This document shows, in pieces, positions 1 through 8,033 of a stretch of DNA of 64,000 bases (positions are counted from its first letter, which is position 1; each line of letters begins with the position of its first letter). The notes below the pieces were generated by a model. It did no database searches. It saw only the letters and a program-made list of their open reading frames with translations, and was not told the origin of the DNA. The position numbers were made by a program, and so were the translations under genes. Origin of the DNA: Pedobacter sp. PLR (GTDB lineage Bacteria > Bacteroidota > Bacteroidia > Sphingobacteriales > Sphingobacteriaceae); assembly GCF_026239675.1 (NCBI RefSeq), contig NZ_JAPIVQ010000008.1, forward strand, positions 218,131 through 282,130. The letters run 5' to 3'.

Positions 1-427
1 CGAACAACAGCCCGATCAGCACCTGCTGCATTACCGTATGCTCCTTTTCCTGATGAACCCCGAACTTTTTATTGAAATAAGTATAGACTGCAACTATGAT
101 GAGAATAGCAAAAACAATGGGCTTAACGATGGTATTGTCGATCAGCGTGATGCTGTGTGCGCCCAATACCGCCCCTATAAATGCCGCCAGTGCAATATAA
201 ATGAGTAATGGCCAGTTCAGTTTTACATTTTGTGAGTACTTCCATGCCGCGAATGCAGTTCCGGAAAGAGAAGGGATTTTTGTGGTTCCAAAAAGAGTGG
301 CCACCGAATATTGTGGCAACACGATCATGATTGCAGGCGTTTGCAACAATCCACCTCCACCAACAATCGCATCTATAAAACCGGCAAAAAAAGAGACTAT
401 ACAGAGTATAATCAGGTCTGACATCAT
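1..427 (-). CDS. TSUP-family (TauE/SafE-like) membrane permease, cut by window edge
   Basis: The minus strand reads an open frame from ATG at 427 to the first base without a stop, so the C-terminal part lies outside the window. The N-terminus starts with MMSDLIILCIVSFFAGF and is followed by DAIVGGGGLLQTPA, the glycine-rich first repeat typical of the TauE/SafE/TSUP family. These are inner-membrane transporters often linked to sulfite, sulfonates or other organic anions. A second hydrophobic segment (LLIYIALAAFIGAVLGA) and a third (IVFAILIIVAVYTYF) follow. An AAGGGAA ribosome-binding site sits 4 nt before the ATG. The substrate cannot be told from sequence. A conflicting frame at 123-470 is a shadow of this gene. 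Confidence 0.85.
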   Translation of the reverse strand, partial: MMSDLIILCIVSFFAGFIDAIVGGGGLLQTPAIMIVLPQYSVATLFGTTKIPSLSGTAFAAWKYSQNVKLNWPLLIYIALAAFIGAVLGAHSITLIDNTIVKPIVFAILIIVAVYTYFNKKFGVHQEKEHTVMQQVLIGLLF

Positions 428-472
428 AGTATTCCCTTAATGCCGCAAAATTAGGGTTTTTTAAGCACAAAA

Positions 473-496
473 AAGGGACCCAACCACGAGTCCCTT
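473..496 (-). terminator. Rho-independent terminator of the lipoprotein gene
   Basis: Stem AAGGGAC/GTCCCTT with a 10-nt loop. On the minus strand it is followed by a run of six T. It lies just after the stop of the lipoprotein gene and before the permease gene, so the two are probably separate transcripts. Confidence 0.7.
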
Positions 497-523
497 CAAC
501 CTAAACCAAATTTAACCAAAAAT

Positions 524-1015
524 TTATTTTACTGCTTTCGTGAAGTGCAACACAATATAAGCTGTTGAATTACCATATTCAACTGGTGATTTGATCACCA
601 ATGATTCTTTTGATGAAGTAGAAAGCACTAAACGGTAACCTTCAGTTACGTTTTTAGCTTTATCACCTTCGTATATTTTCTTAAACTGGAAAGTCTGATC
701 AGGTACACTTGCAGACCAGTAAATAGACTGTACTTTTGCTGCGCAATTGCCACCACCAGGGATACTGTAATTTCCGTTACCGCTATTTGTTAATCTCCAG
801 GTACCGCCAACAAAACAGCTTGGGGCAGCTTCGCCAAATAATGTTTTTACAGAAGCCTCAGGAATACCTTCGTACGTGATATCATTCAATACCCATGTAC
901 CAGTCACATCACCTCTCTTAACAACTTCGGTACCAGCTCCTCCTTTTGGAGAGCAACTTTGCAATACCATTAATGAACTGCATAAAATGGCTGCGATCAG
1001 GAATATTCTTTTCAT
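524..1015 (-). CDS. Lipocalin-like secreted lipoprotein
   Basis: 163 aa. The N-terminus (MKRIFLIAAILCSSLMVLQSC) is a type II signal peptide, with a lipobox ending at Cys21, so the product should be lipidated and anchored in the envelope. The mature part begins with GTWVLNDITYEG, a motif seen at the start of lipocalin-like domains, and contains two further cysteines (SCFVGG and GNCAAK) that could form a disulfide. It ends with a beta-rich segment (YIVLHFTKAVK). The ligand is unknown. It is monocistronic, with its own terminator downstream. The lipoprotein call is firm; the lipocalin fold is inferred from length and motif pattern. Confidence 0.7.
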   Translation of the reverse strand: MKRIFLIAAILCSSLMVLQSCSPKGGAGTEVVKRGDVTGTWVLNDITYEGIPEASVKTLFGEAAPSCFVGGTWRLTNSGNGNYSIPGGGNCAAKVQSIYWSASVPDQTFQFKKIYEGDKAKNVTEGYRLVLSTSSKESLVIKSPVEYGNSTAYIVLHFTKAVK

Positions 1016-1159
1016 ATCAATCTGTTTTTTTATTTGTTTAATTTTATTTTAGTCTTTTTGGAGCCAGCTGACAAAAATGTACTTTTTACCATATAACTCC
1101 GCAATGACCTTTCAATTACATAAATCTTGCCAAAACTTCAACAGAATAATTTTTACCTT

Positions 1160-1167
1160 TAGCTTTG
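1160..1167 (+). promoter_or_regulatory. Bacteroidetes -7 element before the trans-sulfuration gene
   Basis: TAGCTTTG matches the Bacteroidetes -7 consensus TAnnTTTG, 40 nt before the ATG at 1208. The -33 region is poor (TTCA at 1137-1140), so this is a probable rather than certain promoter. Confidence 0.45.
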
Positions 1168-1207
1168 TGGGATTCAGATCCCTGATTAACTATTTATCCT
1201 ACTGAAA

Positions 1208-2323
1208 ATGAAACCAGAAACTTTAGCTATACATTCCGGAAATTTGTATAAATCCACTACCGGCGATGTCACACCGCCTATTAATTTGTCCACAACCTTT
1301 TTCAGAGATGAAGATGGTGGCTATTCTGGCGGACATATGTACAGCCGTGTCAGCAACCCGAACCGCTCTGCTTTAGAGAAAGTTTTGACTGATCTTGAAA
1401 ATGGTGTAGATGCCTGTGCGTTTTCTTCAGGAAATACAGCAGGGATGTCCCTTTTTCAGGCCTTAGCTCCCGGCAGCCATATCATCGCTCCTGACGACAT
1501 GTACTGGGGTTTCAAAAAACAACTACAATCGATCTTTGCAGATACCTTAACCATAGACTTTATTGACCTGACGGATGTTGCAGGAATTTCTGCCTATATA
1601 AAAGAAAACACGGTGATGATCTGGGTGGAAACACCATCTAACCCTTTATTGAAGATCACAGACCTGGTTGCTATTTCTGCAATTGCTAAAAAGCATAACC
1701 TGTTACTGGCTTGCGACAGCACCTTTGCTTCCCCTTGTTTACAAAACCCGATTGCACTGGGTGCAGATATCGTGATGCATTCTTCTACCAAATATATCGG
1801 CGGACATAGTGATGTGCTGGGTGGTGCATTAATCACCGCTAAAATGACTCCTTTCTGGGAAAAAGTTAGAAACATACAACAGATTGGTGGCGCAGTACCT
1901 TCCCCATTCGATTGCTTTTTACTATTGAGAAGCATCAAAACCCTGCCTTACCGCATGCGGGGTCATTGCGAAAACGGCATGGCACTGGCTCTTTACCTGG
2001 AAAAACACCCTAAAGTGGAAGCTGTATTTTATCCCGGATTACCTGCACACCCGCAACATGAAATCGCAAAACAACAAATGAGCGGCTTCGGTGGAATGTT
2101 ATCTATATTGGTACATGGCGGTGCCGGAGAAGCCCGCAGGGTAGTGAACACAGTCAGATTGTTCGCACAGGCAACCAGCCTGGGTGGCGTAGAAAGCCTG
2201 ATTGAGCACCGCGCCTCGGTAGAAGGTCCGGACACCAGGACCCCACAAAATTTAATTCGGATCTCTGTTGGACTAGAACACATCGATGATCTAATCGAAG
2301 ATTTTAAGCAGGCTTTGGGTTAA
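1208..2323 (+). CDS. PLP-dependent trans-sulfuration enzyme (cystathionine synthase/lyase family)
   Basis: 371 aa, the usual length of the Cys/Met-metabolism PLP enzyme family (cystathionine gamma-synthase, beta-lyase, gamma-lyase, methionine gamma-lyase). The PLP lysine is K195 in HSSTKYIGGH. The phosphate-binding region CAFSSGNTAGM (residues 70-80) and the YSR motif of the neighbouring subunit (46-48) are present. The C-terminal LGGVESLIEHRAS motif is also conserved. It probably breaks or makes the C-S bond between cysteine and homoserine derivatives. Sequence reading alone does not decide between synthase and lyase activity. It sits upstream of, but is transcribed separately from, the riboswitch-controlled metY-metX-hom operon, since a new promoter lies at 2412-2443. 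Confidence 0.85.
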   Translation: MKPETLAIHSGNLYKSTTGDVTPPINLSTTFFRDEDGGYSGGHMYSRVSNPNRSALEKVLTDLENGVDACAFSSGNTAGMSLFQALAPGSHIIAPDDMYWGFKKQLQSIFADTLTIDFIDLTDVAGISAYIKENTVMIWVETPSNPLLKITDLVAISAIAKKHNLLLACDSTFASPCLQNPIALGADIVMHSSTKYIGGHSDVLGGALITAKMTPFWEKVRNIQQIGGAVPSPFDCFLLLRSIKTLPYRMRGHCENGMALALYLEKHPKVEAVFYPGLPAHPQHEIAKQQMSGFGGMLSILVHGGAGEARRVVNTVRLFAQATSLGGVESLIEHRASVEGPDTRTPQNLIRISVGLEHIDDLIEDFKQALG

Positions 2324-2411
2324 AAACCTAAAATCACCATACCTCAGCAGTGTAATAACATCATTTTATTGCACTAACAATCAGCTAATTACAAAATAAT
2401 CAGAATTATAT

Positions 2412-2443
2412 TTTGGTTATTTTGTGACTTAGCTTTACATTTG
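2412..2443 (+). promoter_or_regulatory. Bacteroidetes-type promoter of the met operon
   Basis: TTTG at 2412-2415, a 20-nt spacer and TACATTTG at 2436-2443 match the primary Bacteroidetes promoter (TTTG, about 20 nt, TAnnTTTG) exactly. Transcription should start near 2450, leaving a leader of about 390 nt before metY that contains the riboswitch and the leader peptide. Confidence 0.8.
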
Positions 2444-2496
2444 AATTATTCTTAGCGAAAGCTATTCAAGTCATCACCTCCTTAAAGCTGGTTTTG

Positions 2497-2608
2497 ATTT
2501 ATAAAGAAGTGGCGAGAGACAGGCTCTTTGACCCACTGGCAACCCTCCCAAAATGGAGAAGGTGCCAATTCCTGACCGGTTCGCATGGTGCGTTCTGGAG
2601 AGATAAAT
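2497..2608 (+). promoter_or_regulatory. SAM-I (S-box) riboswitch
   Basis: The segment carries the S-box core in order: GAGAGACAGGCTC, then TTTGACCCAC, then TGGCAACC, then GGTGCCAATTCCTG. Helix P1 is closed by ATTTAT (2497-2502) and ATAAAT (2603-2608). P2 is formed by GTGG/CCAC, and P3 by CTCC/GGAG. The class binds S-adenosylmethionine and switches off methionine genes when SAM is plentiful. Its position in the leader of metY-metX-hom fits. No ordinary terminator stem is seen right after it. Instead a short Cys/Met-rich ORF begins 8 nt after P1, so control may act through translation of that ORF or of metY. Confidence 0.88.
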
Positions 2609-2615
2609 TAAGACA

Positions 2616-2699
2616 ATGAAAACAGTTAACAAAACACCAGGTTATTTTAATTATTGTAGTAAGCAGCGTACAATTTGTATGTGCTGTTGCATGCGATAA
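2616..2699 (+). CDS. 27-aa Cys/Met-rich leader peptide of the met operon
   Basis: ATG at 2616 opens a 27-codon frame ending in TAA at 2697-2699. The C-terminal residues are CMCCCMR, preceded by an upstream Cys (NYCSKQRTI), so five Cys and two internal Met codons lie close together. A purine-rich GGAGAG within the 3' arm of the riboswitch (2597-2602) precedes the start. The arrangement looks like a ribosome-stalling leader peptide: slow translation of the clustered Cys/Met codons when these amino acids are short would alter the RNA before metY. That mode of action is inferred. The ORF itself and its composition are read directly. No known family name is claimed. Confidence 0.65.
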   Translation: MKTVNKTPGYFNYCSKQRTICMCCCMR

Positions 2700-2842
2700 A
2701 TTCAAAAATCTTCCTTTTGCATTCTTGATCCATCCGGAAGGCCTCCATAGAGGTACGCTATACGCCTATATCCAATCCTAATTCAAACTCAGGAAATGGA
2801 AAACCTAAAACCTTACTTACCAACCTTTTAAAAAGAAGCCAC

Positions 2843-4150
2843 ATGTCAACCAACCATAAATTCGAAACACTTCAGATACACGCAGGCCAGGAAATTGATC
2901 CTACAACAGGCTCAAGAGCAGTACCTTTATACCAGACTACTTCTTATGGATTCAAAAATTCTGAACATGGTGCAAACCTGTTCGCTTTAAAAGAATTCGG
3001 TAACATATACACCCGCATCATGAACCCAACCACAGACGTTTTCGAGAAACGTGTGGCGGCATTAGAAGGCGGTGTAGCAGCGGTAGCCGTAGGTTCCGGA
3101 ATGGCAGCACAATTCATCGCGTTAAACAATATCCTGGAAGCCGGAGATAACTTTGTGTCTTCCTCACATTTATATGGTGGTTCTTACAACCAGTTCAAAG
3201 TCGCTTTCAAACGTTTAGGTATTGAAGTGAAATTCGCCAATGGTGATGATGCCTCAGATTTCGAAGCAAAAATTGACGCGAATACTAAAGCAATCTATTT
3301 AGAGAGTATTGGTAATCCCTCTTTCAGCATTGCTGACTTTGAAAAAATATCGGCCATTGCCAACAAACATGGTCTGCCATTAATTGTAGACAATACTTTC
3401 GGTGCAGCAGGTTATTTGTTCCGTCCATTGGAACATGGAGCGCATGTTGTAGTTCAGTCGGCTACAAAATGGATCGGCGGACATGGTACCAGCATTGGTG
3501 GTGTGATCGTTGACGGCGGAAATTACAACTGGGGTAATGGTAAATTTAAACAGTTTACTGAGCCTTCGGAAGGTTACAACGGACTGGTATTTAACGATGT
3601 TTTTGGCATCGGTGGCCCATTTGGCAACATACAATTCGCCATCCGTGCCCGTGTAGAAGGTCTCAGGGATTTCGGTCCGGCCATCTCCCCTTTCAACTCC
3701 TTCCTGTTGATCCAGGGATTAGAAACACTTTCCCTTCGTGTGCAACGCCATGTAGACAATGCGCTGGCATTAGCCACCTGGTTAGAAAACCATGAAGCCG
3801 TGAAAAAGGTGAACTACCCGGGTTTGGAAAGCAGCCCTTACCATGCTAACGCGAAGAAATACCTGCAAAATGGTTTCGGTGCGGTACTTTCTTTTGAACT
3901 TCATGGAGAAAAAACTCAGGCTACAACATTGGTTGATTCCCTGAAATTAGTGAGCCATGTAGCCAATGTAGGTGATGCAAAAACGCTGATCATCCAGCCT
4001 GCTGCAACCACACACCAACAATTGAGCGAAGCAGAACAAATCAGTGCAGGTGTTACACCAAACCTGTTGCGCGTTTCAGTAGGCATCGAGCATATTGACG
4101 ATATCAAAGCAGATTTTGAGCAGGCATTTGCCATCATCTCCGCTAAATAA
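2843..4150 (+). CDS. metY: O-acetylhomoserine sulfhydrylase
   Basis: 435 aa, the longer size typical of O-acetylhomoserine (thiol)-lyases compared with about 380 for cystathionine enzymes. The PLP lysine is K209 in QSATKWIGGHG. Other family signatures are QIHAGQ near the N-terminus, YTRIMNPTTDVFEKR (56-70), and VGDAKTLIIQPAATTHQQL near the C-terminus. The reaction joins O-acetyl-L-homoserine and sulfide to give homocysteine, in the cytoplasm. It is the first large gene after the SAM riboswitch and leader peptide, and is followed 24 nt later by metX, which makes its substrate. A purine-rich AAAAAGAAG precedes the ATG. Confidence 0.95.
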   Translation: MSTNHKFETLQIHAGQEIDPTTGSRAVPLYQTTSYGFKNSEHGANLFALKEFGNIYTRIMNPTTDVFEKRVAALEGGVAAVAVGSGMAAQFIALNNILEAGDNFVSSSHLYGGSYNQFKVAFKRLGIEVKFANGDDASDFEAKIDANTKAIYLESIGNPSFSIADFEKISAIANKHGLPLIVDNTFGAAGYLFRPLEHGAHVVVQSATKWIGGHGTSIGGVIVDGGNYNWGNGKFKQFTEPSEGYNGLVFNDVFGIGGPFGNIQFAIRARVEGLRDFGPAISPFNSFLLIQGLETLSLRVQRHVDNALALATWLENHEAVKKVNYPGLESSPYHANAKKYLQNGFGAVLSFELHGEKTQATTLVDSLKLVSHVANVGDAKTLIIQPAATTHQQLSEAEQISAGVTPNLLRVSVGIEHIDDIKADFEQAFAIISAK

Positions 4151-4174
4151 TAACCTTACTACCAAAGCATAACA

Positions 4175-5233
4175 ATGAGTACTACCTCCACATATACCCA
4201 CACAAAAGTTTTCAAGCTTGAAAGCGGCAAGAAATTGCGCAAAGTCGAGCTTGCTTACCAGACGTATGGAAAATTAAACGCCAAAAAAGACAATGTGATC
4301 TGGGCCTGTCATGCATTGACAGCCAATGCAGACGTATTGGATTGGTGGAAAGGTCTGTTTGGAAACAATGACCTGTTTAATCCTGAAGAACATTTCATCA
4401 TTTGCGCCAATGTACTGAGCTCCCATTATGGCAGCACCAGTCCGCTAAGTGTAAACCCAACCACCGGATTGCCTTATTACCTGGCCTTCCCGGAAGTAAC
4501 CATCCGGGATATGGTGGCTGCACACCGTTTACTGGCTGCACACCTGGGTATTGAAGAGATCAAAGTACTTATTGGCGGATCATTAGGTGGCCAGCAGGCC
4601 GTAGAATGGGCTATTAAAGATAGCTCAGCCATACAAAACCTGATTCTCGTAGCCACTAACGCAGTACATTCCCCATGGGGCATTGCTTTCAATGAAAGTC
4701 AGCGTTTGGCCATCAGCTCCGACAGAAGTTTTTACGCAAATAAACCTGACGGCGGATTAAAAGGATTAAAAACTGCCCGTAGCATCGCTTTATTGTCTTA
4801 CCGCAGTTACGATGCCTATACTGCTACTCAACTGGAGAGCGTAAATGAAAAAACCGGCTCCTTCCGCGCTTCCTCTTACCAAAACTATCAGGGCGAAAAG
4901 CTTTGTAACCGCTTCAACGCGTATAGTTACTGGTACCTGAGCAAAGCGATGGACAGCCACAATGTAGGTAGAAACAGAGGCAGTATTACTGAAGCATTAG
5001 CTTCTATTAAAGCCAATACCTTAGTAATCGGGATAGAAAACGATGTGTTATTCCCGATTTCTGAACAACTGTTCCTGAGCAAACACATTCCTGACGCAGA
5101 ATTTTTCAGTGTAAAATCTGCTTATGGTCATGATGGTTTCCTGATTGAAACGGATGTCCTGACCAATGTGATCGGGAACTTCCTTAAAGAAAGCACAAAC
5201 AAGAAAATAATTAAATTACATAAAACAGCATAG
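4175..5233 (+). CDS. metX: Homoserine O-acetyltransferase
   Basis: 352 aa alpha/beta hydrolase-fold protein. The nucleophile is S136 in IGGSLGGQQ. The catalytic Asp lies in IENDVLFPI and the His in SAYGHDGFL near the C-terminus. WACHALTANADV near residue 43 is the oxyanion-region motif of the MetX family. The enzyme moves an acetyl group from acetyl-CoA to homoserine, supplying O-acetylhomoserine to the upstream MetY. Spacing is 24 nt after metY and 11 nt before the homoserine dehydrogenase gene, so the three form an operon under the same riboswitch. Acyl specificity (acetyl versus succinyl) is inferred from pairing with metY. Confidence 0.93.
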   Translation: MSTTSTYTHTKVFKLESGKKLRKVELAYQTYGKLNAKKDNVIWACHALTANADVLDWWKGLFGNNDLFNPEEHFIICANVLSSHYGSTSPLSVNPTTGLPYYLAFPEVTIRDMVAAHRLLAAHLGIEEIKVLIGGSLGGQQAVEWAIKDSSAIQNLILVATNAVHSPWGIAFNESQRLAISSDRSFYANKPDGGLKGLKTARSIALLSYRSYDAYTATQLESVNEKTGSFRASSYQNYQGEKLCNRFNAYSYWYLSKAMDSHNVGRNRGSITEALASIKANTLVIGIENDVLFPISEQLFLSKHIPDAEFFSVKSAYGHDGFLIETDVLTNVIGNFLKESTNKKIIKLHKTA

Positions 5234-5244
5234 TACTTAGATAG

Positions 5245-6486
5245 ATGAGCAAGAAACTTAAAATTGGTTTATTTGGATTTGGGGTGGTAGGTCAGGGATT
5301 ACACGATATCATTCGTGGTCAGGATCTGAACCTGGAGATCATTAAAATCGCCATCAAAAATCCGGAAAAGAAACGCAGTTTAGACGCGCAGCTTTTCACT
5401 ACCGATCACGACGAAATCCTGAATAACGAAGAAATCAATACCATTGTAGAATTGATTGATGATGCAGATGCAGCGTATACCATTACCAAACGCGCATTGA
5501 TCAGCGGTAAAAATGTGGTTTCCGCCAATAAAAAAATGATTGCCAATCACCTTGCTGAACTGGTAGAATTGCAGGCAAAACATGGTGTATCTTTACTTTA
5601 TGAAGCTGCAGTATGTGGAAGTATTCCAATCATCAGAAACCTGGAAGAATACTACAACAATGAATTGCTACATGGCATCAGTGGAATCTTTAACGGTTCT
5701 TCTAACTACATTCTTTCTAAGATTTTCAATGAAAACATGGAATATGGTGTGGCCTTAAAGCAGGCGCAGGACCTTGGTTTCGCAGAAACTGATCCGATTA
5801 TGGATGTGGGTGGTTACGATCCGAAATTCAAACTGGCCATCGCTACAGCACATGCTTATGGTTTGTTCATCCGTCCTGAAGACATTCTGAATATTGGTAT
5901 TCAAAACCTGAATGACGATGATATCAGATATGCAAAAGAGAAAAACTTCAAGATAAAACTGGTTCCTACAGCACGTAAAATCAGCACCAAACAAGTGGTA
6001 ACGTATGTATTGCCGAAGTTTGTGAAATCTGATGATTTCCTTTTCAACGTAGAAAATGAATACAATGGCGTAACTGTTCAGGCAGCTTTCGCTGATAAGC
6101 AGTTCTTTTTCGGTAAAGGCGCTGGTGGTCACCCAACAGGTGCTGCTGTACTTTCCGACATCGCTGCATTAAGATATGATTACCGTTATGAGTATAAAAA
6201 ATTCCATCAGCAAAATGGTTTGATCCATACCGATAACGTGAACATTGAAGTGTACCTGCGTTATTCAAATGAAGATACTTTAGCTCAATTGAAGGTAGAA
6301 AATATTGTGGAGCGCTTTGCACGTCAGGATTACAAATATGTAATCGGTAGCATCAGCCTGAAAACACTATTGGAAAACCGCAGTTTACTAGAGCAAAAAG
6401 ACATATTTATTGCCCATACCGGAAGGTATACTTACACGGAACAACAGGTGCAGACTGTGACCGAAGAGGAAGTGTTTTTTAACTAG
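5245..6486 (+). CDS. hom: Homoserine dehydrogenase
   Basis: 413 aa. The N-terminal Rossmann motif is GLFGFGVVGQG (residues 8-18). The catalytic-domain signature runs through GISGIFNGSSNYIL, QAQDLGFAETDP and MDVGGYDPKFK. The C-terminal 80 residues (from NVNIEVYLRY) look like an ACT-type regulatory region but are poorly conserved to the eye. The enzyme reduces aspartate semialdehyde to homoserine, the substrate of the adjacent MetX. A second, aspartokinase-fused copy elsewhere in the genome is common in this group and would explain why this one is dedicated to methionine synthesis; that is inference. A strong terminator follows. Confidence 0.93.
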   Translation: MSKKLKIGLFGFGVVGQGLHDIIRGQDLNLEIIKIAIKNPEKKRSLDAQLFTTDHDEILNNEEINTIVELIDDADAAYTITKRALISGKNVVSANKKMIANHLAELVELQAKHGVSLLYEAAVCGSIPIIRNLEEYYNNELLHGISGIFNGSSNYILSKIFNENMEYGVALKQAQDLGFAETDPIMDVGGYDPKFKLAIATAHAYGLFIRPEDILNIGIQNLNDDDIRYAKEKNFKIKLVPTARKISTKQVVTYVLPKFVKSDDFLFNVENEYNGVTVQAAFADKQFFFGKGAGGHPTGAAVLSDIAALRYDYRYEYKKFHQQNGLIHTDNVNIEVYLRYSNEDTLAQLKVENIVERFARQDYKYVIGSISLKTLLENRSLLEQKDIFIAHTGRYTYTEQQVQTVTEEEVFFN

Positions 6487-6508
6487 TATTAGTTTTTGTT
6501 TTGATTGC

Positions 6509-6538
6509 AAAAAGGCCCCGAAATTTCGGGGCCTTTTT
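6509..6538 (+). terminator. Rho-independent terminator after the met operon
   Basis: Near-perfect hairpin: AAAAAGGCCCCGAAA pairs with TTTCGGGGCCTTTTT. It lies between the convergent homoserine dehydrogenase and E2 genes. Flanking A and T runs on both sides mean it can stop transcription in either direction. Confidence 0.92.
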
Positions 6539-6606
6539 CATTGATTCACATTTTTATGCGCTGGTTCCAAAATAAATATTGTAGAACCAGCTGTTAATTT
6601 TTCTAA

Positions 6607-7983
6607 TCAGATCTCTCTGTTAACGTCCCAGTTTTCCAGGTAATCTGCCACGCGGCGTACAAAAGATCCACCTAATGAACCATCTACTACCCTATGGTCG
6701 TAAGACAGGGAAAGGAACATCATGTGACGGATTGCAATCACATCACCATATTCTGTTTCCAATACTGCTGGTTTCTTTTTAATGGCACCTACCGCTAAAA
6801 TAGCTACCTGAGGCTGGTTGATAATTGGTGTTCCCATTACGTTTCCAAAAGATCCTACGTTGGTCAGGGTGAATGTACCACCTTGTGTTTCGTCTGGTTT
6901 CAATTTAGACGTACGTGCACGGACTGCAAGGTCATTTACCGATTTGGTTAAACCAAGCAGGTTCATCTGGTCTGCATTCCTGATCACCGGAACAATCAGG
7001 TTGCCACTTGGCAATGCTGCTGCCATACCGATGTTAATGTCTCTTTTCTTGATGATCTGTGTGCCGTTGATGGATACATTGATCATCGGGAAATCCTTGA
7101 TGGCTTTAGTTACCGCTTCAATGAAGATCGGCGTAAAAGTGATCTTTTCATTTTCACGTTTCTCAAAGTTACGTTTCACTTTTTCGCGCCACATCACCAT
7201 ATTGGTTACATCGGCTTCTACGAAAGAAGTTACGTGTGGTGCAGTCTGCACGCTCATCACCATGTGATCAGCAATTAGTCTGCGCATCCTGTCCATTTCA
7301 ATGATTTCATCACCACCACTAACGCTAACTGCAGGAGCTGATTTTGTAGCTGACTGGTTCCCGTTTACCGGCGCTGCCGCTGGTGTTGCAGTTGCCGGAG
7401 CAGGTGTTGTGGCTGCTGCCGAAGTAGTAGCAGCAACTTTCGCTGTACCACCTGTTTTTTGTTGTATATAGTTTAAAAGATCGTCTTTTGTTAAGCGGCC
7501 TTCTGCTCCTGTTCCTGTAATGCGATCCAGCTCACTCAGTTCAATATTTTCCTGAGCGGCGATGTTCTTCACCAATGGAGAATAAAAACGATCTGAGCTC
7601 GCTGTAGCAGCTTCCCCGGTGTTCTCATTTGACACCAACTGTTCTGTACCTGGAATTTGTGCTAAAACGGCATCAGCTTGTTCTTGTGGTACTGCAGTTT
7701 CGACAACGCTTGCTTCTGCTACTGGTGTAGCTGCTGCATTCGCATCTGTTTCAATAATTGCAATTACCGCACCTACCTGAACTACCTCATCTTCCTTAAA
7801 TAACTGCTTAATTAACTTACCGGCAATTGGTGATGGAACTTCAGAATCCACCTTATCCGTAGCTATTTCTAAAATCGTATCATCCAATTCTATCATATCT
7901 CCTGGTTGTTTAAGCCATTTGATAATGGTTGCTTCTGCAACGCTCTCCCCCATTTTAGGTAACAATAATTCGTATTGAGCCAT
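6607..7983 (-). CDS. 2-oxo acid dehydrogenase complex E2 (dihydrolipoamide acyltransferase)
   Basis: 458 aa with the full E2 domain order. The lipoyl domain carries K44 in EIATDKVDSEVP as the lipoylation site. An Ala/Pro/Thr-rich linker follows. The peripheral subunit-binding domain begins YSPLVKNIAAQENI and includes GTGAEGRLTKDDL. A second Ala-rich linker leads to the acyltransferase core, which ends in LSYDHRVVDGSLGG with the catalytic HxxxDG. The protein transfers an acyl group to CoA within a pyruvate, branched-chain or 2-oxoglutarate dehydrogenase complex. The core resembles branched-chain/pyruvate types, but no E1 or E3 gene is adjacent to settle it. TACTTTTG just upstream is a likely -7 element. 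Confidence 0.92.
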   Translation of the reverse strand: MAQYELLLPKMGESVAEATIIKWLKQPGDMIELDDTILEIATDKVDSEVPSPIAGKLIKQLFKEDEVVQVGAVIAIIETDANAAATPVAEASVVETAVPQEQADAVLAQIPGTEQLVSNENTGEAATASSDRFYSPLVKNIAAQENIELSELDRITGTGAEGRLTKDDLLNYIQQKTGGTAKVAATTSAAATTPAPATATPAAAPVNGNQSATKSAPAVSVSGGDEIIEMDRMRRLIADHMVMSVQTAPHVTSFVEADVTNMVMWREKVKRNFEKRENEKITFTPIFIEAVTKAIKDFPMINVSINGTQIIKKRDINIGMAAALPSGNLIVPVIRNADQMNLLGLTKSVNDLAVRARTSKLKPDETQGGTFTLTNVGSFGNVMGTPIINQPQVAILAVGAIKKKPAVLETEYGDVIAIRHMMFLSLSYDHRVVDGSLGGSFVRRVADYLENWDVNREI

Positions 7984-8010
7984 TTTTTATTTTCTAATTG
8001 GTAACAGGTA

Positions 8011-8018
8011 CAAAAGTA
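8011..8018 (-). promoter_or_regulatory. Bacteroidetes -7 element for the E2 gene
   Basis: On the minus strand TACTTTTG matches TAnnTTTG, 28 nt before the E2 start and between cinA and the E2 gene. The -33 box is not clear, so confidence is moderate. Confidence 0.45.
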
Positions 8019-8033
8019 AAGTATTTCGGACAC

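Noticed and set aside
123..470. Two overlapping open frames on both strands near the left edge
   Set aside because: The correct minus-strand frame runs from ATG at 427 to the window edge and has TSUP motifs; the others are shadows in other frames.
2349..2375. Hairpin AGTGTAATAA/TTATTGCACT after the first trans-sulfuration gene
   Set aside because: It needs a G-U pair and has no T-run; it may be chance and was not listed as a terminator.
2499..2705. Minus-strand frame of 68 codons opposite the riboswitch
   Set aside because: It is antisense to the aptamer and the leader ORF, with no start signal or family features.
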